A DNA stretch of 64,000 bases from Polaribacter vadi. Lineage in GTDB: Bacteria > Bacteroidota > Bacteroidia > Flavobacteriales > Flavobacteriaceae. Positions 1 to 8,600 of the stretch are shown here, in pieces. The translations under genes were made by a program, and so were the position numbers. The notes beneath the pieces are model-generated. The model did not search any database, was not told where the DNA came from, and saw nothing but the letters and a program-made list of their open reading frames with translations. The stretch is from the NCBI RefSeq assembly GCF_001761365.1, contig NZ_CP017477.1, positions 2,346,001 to 2,410,000 of the forward strand, given 5' to 3'. The first letter of the stretch is position 1, and each line of letters opens with the position of its first letter.

Positions 1-297
1 AGAGCTGGTTTAACAGCTAAAACTTCAATTACATTTGATGATATCTTTGAAGAAAGAAGGTTAGAGTTGTGTTTTGAAGGTGATTATTGGTTTGATTTAG
101 GTAGAATAGACAAAGCAAAAGCTATCGAAATTATGTCTGCACAGAATAGAGGAAACAGAAATAATGCTGAATATTACACACCAGTATATTCTGCTTCAGA
201 CCATGGAGCAAATGATTTTTATATAGATTACCCAGATAACGATGTTGCTATAAATCCAAAATTATTGGATGCACCTGTTCCTTATACTTTTAATTAA
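1..297 (+). CDS. susD: SusD/RagB-family outer-membrane glycan-binding lipoprotein, C-terminal fragment
   Basis: The frame is open from the first base of the window, so the start lies outside it. The remaining ~98 residues contain the typical end of a SusD protein: F-E-E-R-R-L-E-L followed by F-E-G-D-Y-W-F-D-L-G-R, the helix in which the new polypeptide's charged residues and E-G-x-R/Y-W-x-D-L-x-R motif close the TPR-like fold. SusD proteins sit on the cell surface as lids of SusC transporters and capture glycans. It is followed 17 bases later by an IPT/TIG lipoprotein and then a GH27, so it belongs to a different PUL from the one at 57-63 kb. The family is clear; the substrate is unknown. Confidence 0.9.
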   Translation, partial: RAGLTAKTSITFDDIFEERRLELCFEGDYWFDLGRIDKAKAIEIMSAQNRGNRNNAEYYTPVYSASDHGANDFYIDYPDNDVAINPKLLDAPVPYTFN

Positions 298-314
298 TTT
301 TAATAACATAGAAT

Positions 315-1358
315 ATGAAAAAATTTAAAAAACAAAACTTGATAAAGCCACTTATGCTGGTCTTTATGTTTGTTAGTCTTCTATCATCTTGTTCTGATGA
401 AGAAGAAAACGATATGGTGTCTTCAGGACCACCAGTAATAGAATCTGTAAGCAGGGCAGAAGCAGGAGATTTAACACCTATAACTATTGGGTATGCTAAT
501 AACATGTATATCATTCAAGGTTCTGGATTTACATCAGTAGAAAAAATTTATTTTAATGATACTGACACCTATTTTAACCCAGCTTTAGTTACTGATAATA
601 CTATTTTTGTAACAATTGATCAAAATACTCCTTATGAAAATGCTTCAAGCATTTTAAAAGTAGTGACTGCAAATGGTACTGTAACTTATCAATTTGTAGT
701 AGCACCACCTGCACCACAAGTAACAAGAGGGTTTCAACCAGTAAATGCAAATGAAGGAGATCAAGTTACAATTTACGGAAACTTCTTTCTAGATCCTATC
801 GTAACTTTTGGATCAATAGAAGCTACAATTGTATCAAATACGTTAACTGAAATCGTTGCAATTGTTCCTGCTGGAGCTCAAAATAAATATTTAACAGTAA
901 CTACTATTTCTGGAGAGTCTTCTTGGGGCACAGCTGTTGGTACTTCTATTTATGATGATAATTTTTATGGAGCATGGGATATCCCAGCTTGGAATAATCA
1001 CGAATATTTAACAGATCCAGAAAATGCATACCAAGGTAAAACATTTATACATAAAGAAATTTCAGGTTGGGATAATATACAGAGTGAATGGATTTGGGAT
1101 GATCAAATTAGTGCCTATACAGGTGTTAGATTTGCTGTAAAATCAGATACCCCTGGTACATTAATTTTTCTTTTTAATGGTAACTATTGGGGAGATGAAA
1201 CTAGAGCTTTTGACACAACAACAGAATGGCAAGTAGTTAGTTATTCATGGGAAGAATTAGGAGGTATGCCAGATGGAGTTCAAAATATTTCTTTTCAAGA
1301 ATTTTCTGGAGAATCTCATAATTATTATTTTGATGATTTTTCTTACACCGTAGATTAA
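315..1358 (+). CDS. IPT/TIG-domain surface glycan-binding lipoprotein (SusE/F position)
   Basis: A 347-residue protein. The hydrophobic N-terminus ends in L-L-S-S-C (Cys26), a lipobox followed by acidic residues (S-D-E-E-E), as is usual for Bacteroidota lipoproteins exported to the outer face. Residues ~40-135 and ~140-215 look like two IPT/TIG immunoglobulin-like domains (G-S-G-F-T and G-N-F-F strand motifs). Residues ~220-347 are rich in Trp, Tyr and Asp and look like a C-terminal beta-jelly-roll, probably the glycan-binding part. It follows the SusD fragment immediately and is followed by a terminator hairpin. It is probably a surface glycan-binding protein of the upstream PUL; the ligand cannot be read from sequence. 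Confidence 0.8.
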   Translation: MKKFKKQNLIKPLMLVFMFVSLLSSCSDEEENDMVSSGPPVIESVSRAEAGDLTPITIGYANNMYIIQGSGFTSVEKIYFNDTDTYFNPALVTDNTIFVTIDQNTPYENASSILKVVTANGTVTYQFVVAPPAPQVTRGFQPVNANEGDQVTIYGNFFLDPIVTFGSIEATIVSNTLTEIVAIVPAGAQNKYLTVTTISGESSWGTAVGTSIYDDNFYGAWDIPAWNNHEYLTDPENAYQGKTFIHKEISGWDNIQSEWIWDDQISAYTGVRFAVKSDTPGTLIFLFNGNYWGDETRAFDTTTEWQVVSYSWEELGGMPDGVQNISFQEFSGESHNYYFDDFSYTVD

Positions 1359-1391
1359 TAAAAATTATTTTGAATTAGTTTTTAATTAATT

Positions 1392-1421
1392 AAAAGCATC
1401 TTGTATCTTCAAGGTGCTTTT
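1392..1421 (+). terminator. Rho-independent-like hairpin after the IPT/TIG gene
   Basis: The arm AAAAGCATCTTG (1392-1403) pairs with CAAGGTGCTTTT (1410-1421) around a 6-base loop with one G-T wobble, and a T-run continues to 1424. It lies 34 bases after the stop of the binding protein and before the GH27 start. It probably ends or attenuates the upstream transcript. Confidence 0.75.
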
Positions 1422-1436
1422 TTTAAACTTATATAT

Positions 1437-2642
1437 ATGAAGAAAGCACTATTTTTATTATTGATTTTAGCATCAATAAATATTCAATCTCAAAAATTTG
1501 AAGGACTTGCAAAAACACCTCCTTTAGGTTGGAATAGTTGGAACACTTTTGCAACAGATATTAATGAGCAATTAGTAAAAGATATAGCAGATAAATTTGT
1601 TGAGCTTGGTTTAAAAGACGCAGGTTATGAATACATTGTTTTAGATGATGGTTGGATGGCTAAAGAACGTGATGCTAATGGTAATTTAATTGCAGATCCT
1701 ATAAAATTTCCAAACGGAATGAAAGCTCTTGCAGATTATATCCATTCCAAAGGCTTAAAGTTTGGATTATATAATTGTGCAGGTTCAAAAACATGTGCAG
1801 GTTATCCTGGTAGTAGAGGTTATGAGTATCAAGATGCTAGAAGTTATGCCTCTTGGAATGTAGATTTTTTAAAATATGACTGGTGTAATACAGGAAAAAT
1901 AAATGCAGAAAGTGCCTATATAACCATGAGAGATGCATTAAAAGCTGCAGAAAGACCAATTGTATTTAGCATCTGTGAATGGGGTGATAATCAACCTTGG
2001 AAGTGGGGAAAAGAAGTTGGCCATTTATGGAGAGTTACTGGAGATATTATTAATTGTTGGGATTGTGAAGTTGGCCATGGATCTTGGTCTTCTTGGGGAA
2101 TTTGGAAAATTATTAATATGCGAAAAGATATCAGAAAAGCTGCTGGACCAGGTCATTGGAATGATTTTGATATGATGGAAGTTGGTAATGGTATGACAGA
2201 TGCAGAAGATAGAACTCACTTTGCTATGTGGAGCATGTTAGCATCTCCTTTAATAATGGGAAATGATTTAAGAACAGCTTCTAAAGAAACTATAAAAACA
2301 TTAACTAATAAAGAGGTTATTTCTGTAAATCAAGATAAATTAGGAATTCAAGGATTTAGATTTACAAATGAAAACAACACAGAAATTTGGTTAAAACCTT
2401 TAGAAAACGATAATTGGGCAATGACTTTTGTAAACATGTCAGACACACCAATGGAAATTAATTTTGATTGGAATAAACATGATATTGGAGATGATGTTAA
2501 TGGAAAAAGAATGGATTTAAAAAACAATACATTTAAAATTAGAGATTTATTTAATCATAAAAACTTAGGAGATACATCTAAAAATTTAATCCAAAAATTG
2601 AATTCACATGATGTTTTAATGATTCAACTAAATAAGATTTAA
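1437..2642 (+). CDS. GH27 alpha-galactosidase (secreted)
   Basis: From the ATG at 1437 the protein has 401 residues. An in-frame upstream start at 1401 would lie inside the terminator hairpin and bury the signal peptide, so 1437 is preferred. The N-terminus is a Sec signal peptide ending near S-I-N-I-Q-S-Q. The family signatures follow: P-P-L-G-W-N-S-W-N at ~28, Y-I-V-L-D-D-G-W at ~66, F-L-K-Y-D-W-C with the presumed nucleophile Asp148, and G-H-W-N-D-F-D-M with the acid/base Asp in 243-245. A short C-terminal beta-domain completes the usual GH27 length. It should release terminal alpha-galactose, or a related sugar such as beta-L-arabinopyranose known from some GH27, in the periplasm or outside. 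It closes the upstream PUL. Confidence 0.92.
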   Translation: MKKALFLLLILASINIQSQKFEGLAKTPPLGWNSWNTFATDINEQLVKDIADKFVELGLKDAGYEYIVLDDGWMAKERDANGNLIADPIKFPNGMKALADYIHSKGLKFGLYNCAGSKTCAGYPGSRGYEYQDARSYASWNVDFLKYDWCNTGKINAESAYITMRDALKAAERPIVFSICEWGDNQPWKWGKEVGHLWRVTGDIINCWDCEVGHGSWSSWGIWKIINMRKDIRKAAGPGHWNDFDMMEVGNGMTDAEDRTHFAMWSMLASPLIMGNDLRTASKETIKTLTNKEVISVNQDKLGIQGFRFTNENNTEIWLKPLENDNWAMTFVNMSDTPMEINFDWNKHDIGDDVNGKRMDLKNNTFKIRDLFNHKNLGDTSKNLIQKLNSHDVLMIQLNKI

Positions 2643-2677
2643 ATAATATAAAACTTCGAATTATATTTTATTTATAT

Positions 2678-2709
2678 AAAAACCGTAACATTTAAATGTT
2701 ACGGTTTTT
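2678..2709 (+). terminator. Perfect inverted-repeat terminator after GH27
   Basis: AAAAACCGTAACATTT is followed directly by AAATGTTACGGTTTTT, a 16-bp perfectly palindromic stem ending in a T-run, 36 bases after the GH27 stop. It is a strong terminator and, being symmetrical, could act on both strands. Confidence 0.85.
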
Positions 2710-2748
2710 ATACCAAGTTTTTTCAGTACTCTGCATTATACTAATGTT

Positions 2749-3450
2749 TTAGTGTATAACTATTTTAAGACGGGATAAATGTTTAATTTGATTTTTATGT
2801 TTCATTAAAAACTGAATGGCTTTTAGTATTATGAAAAATTTACCTCTATTAACTTTTAGTACTTTTAACTCATTTTGTAACAGATAATAAAATTTTCTTG
2901 TGCCGATTTTCTGCATTAAAATACGCTTCGATTTTACCAACTCTACTAACCTAAAACTCAACTTTAATTTCTCTTCTTTAGATTTTATATATCGATATTA
3001 CACCTGTCTATGAACCCCAAATAAATCACAGGTAGCTATACTATTTGTTTGTGTTCTCTTTAAAATAGTGCATTACTTGGGGTCTTGCTTTTTTCTGATA
3101 GGAATATTAAACTTTTTCTCTACAAATCAATCATTCCATCGAACAGAATCGCTTTTTTATCTGCTATATCAGCCAAATATTCTGTTCTTTTAATTTACTT
3201 TTCTATCAACCTGACTTGTTGTTCTAATTCTAAAATGCGTTGCTCTGGAGTTTTTGACATCCCTTTCTGAATTGTATATTGATAATCAAAAGTTACCATA
3301 TTTTTAACCAAGTTCGAATCGTAGACCTTACTTGAATTTTGTATTTATTTGTGGCTTGCTAGAGTGTTAACAAATCTTACTAAATCTCTTGAATAATTGG
3401 TAATTTTAAACTTAAACTGTATTTTTTTACGTACGCTTTTTGTATATTGA
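2749..3450 (-). pseudogene. Decayed IS3-family transposase (OrfA plus N-terminal OrfB) remnant
   Basis: Read on the minus strand, the region gives pieces of an IS3-type transposase in order, broken by stops and frameshifts. At about 3345-3450 there is Y-T-K-S-V-R-K-K-I, like the HTH start of OrfA. At about 3195-3260 there is M-S-K-T-P-E-Q-R-I-L-E-L-E-Q-Q, the OrfA coiled-coil end. At about 3120-3175 there is D-K-K-A-I-L-F-D-G-M-I-D. At about 2960-3030 there is R-Q-V-stop-Y-R-Y-I-K-S-K-E-E-K, and at 2795-2961 K-I-G-T-R-K-F-Y-Y-L-L, the HTH_21 region of OrfB. The DDE catalytic core is absent. The element is therefore inactive and old; no terminal repeats could be assigned. Confidence 0.75.
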
Positions 3451-3767
3451 ATCACGTTTGTGATTGTAACACTATTTTAGAACGTGACAGAGTACCATTT
3501 AAAAACCCTTTAAATGCAATGCTTATAGTTTTTTCTTTATATCTATTTGATTAATTCTAAAAGATAGACTATGACCATGGGTTATTTAAATTTTACATAT
3601 ATCTAAATAATTTAGTATAAACCTTTCCATACCCTATTAAACTTCCTAAATAGCTATTTAGAAAATTATTAACATTTAGTTTATAAGCTTATTAAAAAAT
3701 ACAATCGATTACATTTTATTTATTATTTTAAAAAAAACTGTTTCTTTACAAAAAAAACCTTAAAATC
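3451..3767. other. AT-rich intergenic region upstream of the PQQ dehydrogenase gene
   Basis: No gene is visible. There is a small inverted repeat AATCAC-GTTT-GTGATT at 3450-3465 next to the IS remnant. The 100 bases before 3768 are strongly A/T-rich, as expected for a Bacteroidota promoter, but I could not find a convincing -33 TTTG / -7 TAnnTTTG pair. Confidence 0.4.
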
Positions 3768-5330
3768 ATGAAATCAAAAATATCGTCTCGTTTTACATTT
3801 TATATTCTTTTCATTTTAATCAGTTTTTCTGGAAATGCTCAAGATGAAACATTCACAATGACTCAAATTGGTGCAAATAATTTTATAAATAACCCTTGGG
3901 ATTTACATTATGGTCCAGAAGGATATCTTTGGGTTACAGAAAGAACTAATGGAGTTATTATTAGGGTAAGTCCTGAAACAGCTGAAAAAGATGAGTTGGT
4001 AAAAATTTCTGATGTATATGCTACTGGCGGACAAGACGGATTATTAGGAATGGCACTCCATAAAGAAATCCTTTCTGGAGAACCTTATGTTTATGTATCA
4101 TATACATATTCTAAATCAGGAAAAAGAGCTCAAAAATTAGTACGATATACGTATCAAAATAACGGAACCGATAATTCTTTGTCATCACCAGTTACAATTA
4201 TTACAAATTTACCTGCAAGTAATGATCATAATTCTGGTAGACTTGTTTTTGGAGCAGATAACAAACTTTATTATACAATTGGAGATCAAGGTGTAAAAGA
4301 TTGTAACACAAATTTAGCACAGTTTTTACCAACACAACAAGAAATAGATAACCAGAATTGGGCAAAGTATCCTGGTAAAATTTTAAGACTTAATTTAGAT
4401 GGTTCAATTCCTGATGACAATCCAATTATTGATGGTGTAAAAAGCCACATATTTACCTACGGACACAGAAATGCACAAGGTTTAATTTTTGGTTCAAATG
4501 GTTTGTTATATGCAGACGAACATGGACCTAGCTCTGATGATGAAGTAAATATTATAAACTCTGGTAAAAATTATGGATGGCCATTTGTAGTTGGTGTTAA
4601 AGATAATTTAATGTATGATAGTGATGGTTGCCTTACTAATGAAACTTCATTTAATAAACCAAATTATCAAGATCCTTTAATGTCTTTGTTCTTGCCAAAT
4701 ACTAGTCAAGATCCAGATTGTACAAATTCTTGGATGTGTCGTCCAAATGTTGCCCCATCTAGTCTTGGTATTTATGAAAGTGATGAAATTTCTACTTGGG
4801 CAAATTCATTATTAATCACCAGTTTAAAAAAAGGGAGAATTTATAGATTAAAATTAAATACTAATGGCACAGCTGTACAAGGTGATGCAACGCAACATTT
4901 CTACACACAAAATAGATATAGAGATATTGTAACAGATCCTAATGGTAAATCTTTTTATATCATAACAGATGGATCTGGTAAAACAGCTGATGCTTCTGGA
5001 ATGAACGTTGTTACCACAATGAAAAATCCTGGAACTATTTTAAAGTTTACATATAACAGCGCACTTTCAGTAAAAATTTCTAATTTAGAATCTTCTCTTA
5101 AAATTTGGCCTAATCCTGCATCAACTGAATTAAATATCGAATTAAACAGCAATATTGAAAAAGATTTTAAAGCAGAAATCATCAACTCTATTGGACAAGT
5201 AGTTAAAAGAATTAGCAAATTTGAATCTGGAATTAATAAAATAAAAGTAGATAACTTTCCAACAGGTGTGTATTTCTTAAAATTAATTTCTAATTCTGAT
5301 ACTTTTCAGAAAAGAATTGTTTTAAAATAA
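3768..5330 (+). CDS. gdhB: Soluble PQQ-dependent glucose dehydrogenase (sGDH) homologue with T9SS sorting domain
   Basis: A 520-residue protein. A signal peptide ends near S-G-N-A-Q. Residues ~27-435 form a six-bladed propeller that follows the Acinetobacter soluble glucose dehydrogenase closely: D-H-N-S-G-R-L-V with the presumed catalytic His154, Y-Y-T-I-G-D-Q-G, K-I-L-R-L-N-L-D-G-S-I-P, Y-G-H-R-N-A-Q-G-L (PQQ-binding Arg234), S-S-D-D-E-V-N and N-R-Y-R-D. Residues ~443-520 are a type A T9SS sorting domain starting W-P-N-P-A and ending K-R-I-V-L-K. The enzyme should oxidise aldoses to lactones outside the cell with PQQ and Ca2+. No PQQ biosynthesis genes are nearby. A terminator follows. Confidence 0.9.
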   Translation: MKSKISSRFTFYILFILISFSGNAQDETFTMTQIGANNFINNPWDLHYGPEGYLWVTERTNGVIIRVSPETAEKDELVKISDVYATGGQDGLLGMALHKEILSGEPYVYVSYTYSKSGKRAQKLVRYTYQNNGTDNSLSSPVTIITNLPASNDHNSGRLVFGADNKLYYTIGDQGVKDCNTNLAQFLPTQQEIDNQNWAKYPGKILRLNLDGSIPDDNPIIDGVKSHIFTYGHRNAQGLIFGSNGLLYADEHGPSSDDEVNIINSGKNYGWPFVVGVKDNLMYDSDGCLTNETSFNKPNYQDPLMSLFLPNTSQDPDCTNSWMCRPNVAPSSLGIYESDEISTWANSLLITSLKKGRIYRLKLNTNGTAVQGDATQHFYTQNRYRDIVTDPNGKSFYIITDGSGKTADASGMNVVTTMKNPGTILKFTYNSALSVKISNLESSLKIWPNPASTELNIELNSNIEKDFKAEIINSIGQVVKRISKFESGINKIKVDNFPTGVYFLKLISNSDTFQKRIVLK

Positions 5331-5395
5331 GTACATTTTAAAATTTCTATTTAGGATGTAAAAAGTAAATCATTTTTACTTCTAAAACTTTATTT

Positions 5396-5437
5396 AAATC
5401 CCCATAAAAAAAAATTAAATCTTTTTTATGGGGATTT
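5396..5437 (+). terminator. Hairpin terminator after the PQQ dehydrogenase gene
   Basis: AAATCCCCATAAAAAA (5396-5411) pairs with TTTTTTATGGGGATTT (5422-5437), a 16-bp stem with a 10-base loop, 65 bases after the stop codon. Confidence 0.85.
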
Positions 5438-5618
5438 TAAGTGAAAAATAAAAACATCCATTTTGCAGCCTTAAGAAAACATCAATTATAAAATCGACCA
5501 TTGTTCAAAAATATTGCTAATTTATTATATATTATACAATTTAGTACCCTGAAAATTAGACATATCTCATTCTGAATGTTCTCTAATTTAAATATTAATA
5601 AATAAACTTAAGTTAATT

Positions 5619-8600
5619 ATGAAAAAACAAATTACATTTTTATTGTTAACATTATTTTTTGCTTTCAGTACTATGCAAGCACAAAAAAATGTTCTCTACA
5701 TTAATCAAGATGGTGTAGAAGTACCACCTGGATCTGGAGCCTCAACACCTGGTAACGATCCAATTACAAGAATGCTAGATGCAGACACTAATTTTACTAT
5801 TTCTTATGTAGAAATAGGTCAAGATTTTGTTGTTACAAAAATTGGTGAAAACAATACTGGAGCTAATGCAGTAGGCAGTCCAATAGATTTTACAGGTTTC
5901 GATTTAATTATTGTATCAGATTCAATGGCTTCTTCAAATGGAGTTTTTAAGGATGGAAACCCATTACATGTTGATGAATTGGCATTACCCGTTATTTATT
6001 CTAAAACATTTGCTTTTAGAGGTGGATATGTTGATACAAATGACAATAACACGATTAAAAATACAGATGCTGTTAGTTTAACCAACGGATCAACTGTAAC
6101 ACAAACCCAAAATTTATCTGTAACTGTATTAGATTCTGCAAATGATATGTTTAGTGGTATTGATTTTACTGGAGGTACAGAAATTCCATTATTTAGAACT
6201 ACTTCTAACGATAAAGGAGAAGAAGGTTATAAAGCTATAGATGTACTAAATGGTTTAGATAATTCTGCTACTGGTACTTTATTAGCGAAAGTAGAACAAG
6301 TTACTACTGGAGATGAAGATAAAGCTGCAGTAATTAATTATATTCCTACAGGTACAACTCTTGGAGCAAGTAATGAGGTTACCACAAAAGACATTGTAAT
6401 TTTTGGTTTTAGTTATGGAGCTACTGTTAAAAAAGATGGTGGAAACGTTACTTCAGAATATTTAACTATTTGGAGAAATGCAGCTTACAAGTTAACAGGA
6501 CAGACTGTTCCTACTACACTATACACAAACCCTGTGTATAATAAATATGAAATCACTACAGAGACAACTAGATATGATTTTACTGATGGATCAATCATTC
6601 CGAATCCTGTTGATGGTTATGTTATTCAAGGATCTCCTGAGGCAGATGCTCAACCACAGACTGATAGATTTTTAAGTGCAGATGGAATATTACAATATAG
6701 ACATGCTGCTGGTGATAACTTTCATAGCAGTACTTATGGATTAAACATGAAAGCTGGCGCTAGAGTTTTTATAAAACCTGCTGGTACTGGTATTGTTAAA
6801 ATTCCATTATCTGAATTTTCAACTTTAGGCTTAGAAGTGAAAATGCCTAATAACAACAATAAAGCTTATATAAAAGTTAATGGTGTTGCTACCTCTTCTC
6901 CATCAAAAACTACATATCAAGAAACCTTAAATGCTACTGCTACTGATGGTAATGATTTAAATGAGTTTATTACCATAGAATACTTTCCAAATGGAGGTGG
7001 ACAAAACTTAGAGTTAATGGCAGATGCAACTAATGGAGGTAGTGATATCTATTTACCTTACATAGATGTAGAATACCCAATGTTAAAAAGAAAACCAACA
7101 AAGGTTTTATATGTAAACCAAGCAGGTGTTGGACAAGGTGAAGGGGCTTCTGCTCCAGGTCAAGATCCAGTAATTAAAATGTTAATGGCAGATGAAAATT
7201 TTGATGTAACTTACATAGAAACACCTAGTGATGGATCAGCAGTCCCAAGTCTTTCTGGTTTTGATATCGTTATTGCACAAGAGACAATTAGCTCTGGTGC
7301 TGCAATGTTTCAACCAAATGGTGTTCTGGGGATCAATAATGTTTCTATACCAATTATATACAATAAATCTTATGCTTTTAGAAATGGTAAAGCTGTAACT
7401 GATGCTGATGCTGCTGTTACTAGTACTCAAAATTTATCTGTTACTGTAGATGTAGTAAATCAAACAAACTCTATTTTTAGTGGTATTGATTTTTCTAGTA
7501 GTAATGATGTAAGAATCTTTAAAGCAGCAAATGCTAGAGATGATGGAAGTTCTGGAGGGAATAAGTCTATAGATGTATTAAATGGATTAGACATTTCTAA
7601 TGCAAATGCTGGTACACTAGCAACTGTTCCAGAGGTAATAGATGCATCAAAATCAATTTTAATCAACCACATTCCTGCTGGAACACAATTAGGAGAAGCT
7701 AGTACAGATGTTTTAGGAGTTGATGCTTTTGCTTTCGCATTTAGTTATGGTGCTCAAATTTTTGGCGATGGTGCTAATATTAGTCCAGAAGCTTTAACTA
7801 TATGGAGAAATGCAACTTATATACTTGCTGGTTTAGAAGTACCAACAACACTTGTAGAAAATGAAGTGTTCTTCTTACCTAAAAAAATATTGTACGTAAA
7901 CCAAGTTGGTGTTGGACAAGGTGAAGGAGCTTCTGCTCCAGGCCAAGATCCTGTAATTAAAATGTTAATGGCAGATGAAAAGTTTGATGTAACTTACTTG
8001 GAAACTCCTTCTGACGGTTCTGCTATAGACCTTACTGGATATGACTTAGTTATTGCACAAGAAACTATTAGTTCTGGTGCTGCAATGTTTCAACCAGGTG
8101 GAGTGTTAGGTGTAAAAGATGTTACAGTACCTATTATTTATAATAAATCTTATGCATTTAGAAATGGCAAAGCTGTAACTGATGCTGATGCAGCAGTTAC
8201 TAGTACTCAAAATTTATCTATAACTGCAACAAATACTGCACACCCCTTATTTAGTGGTATTGATTTTTCTGGAGGAGATGATATTAGAATTTTTAAATCA
8301 GCTACTGCTAATGACGATGGTAGTACAGGAGGTAACAAAGCTATAGATATTTTAAATGATTTAGAATTTTCAAGTACATCAGCAGGTTCAGTTGCTACGG
8401 TTCCTGAAATTACAGATGCTTCAAAAGCAATGTTAGTAAACTATATGCCTGCAGGAACACAGCTAGGGGAAACTGAAACAGATGTATTACAAGTTAATGC
8501 AATTGCCTTAGCATTTAGCTATGGTGCTCAAATTTTAGGAGATGGCGCTAACATTAGCCCAGAAGCTTTAACTATATGGAGAAATGCAGCTTATATGCTT

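Noticed and set aside
1401..1436. Upstream start of the GH27 reading frame
   Set aside because: It lies in the terminator hairpin and puts 12 residues before a normal signal peptide; ATG at 1437 fits better.
3085..3270. 61-codon plus-strand ORF
   Set aside because: It is the antisense of the degraded OrfA/OrfB transposase sequence, not a gene.
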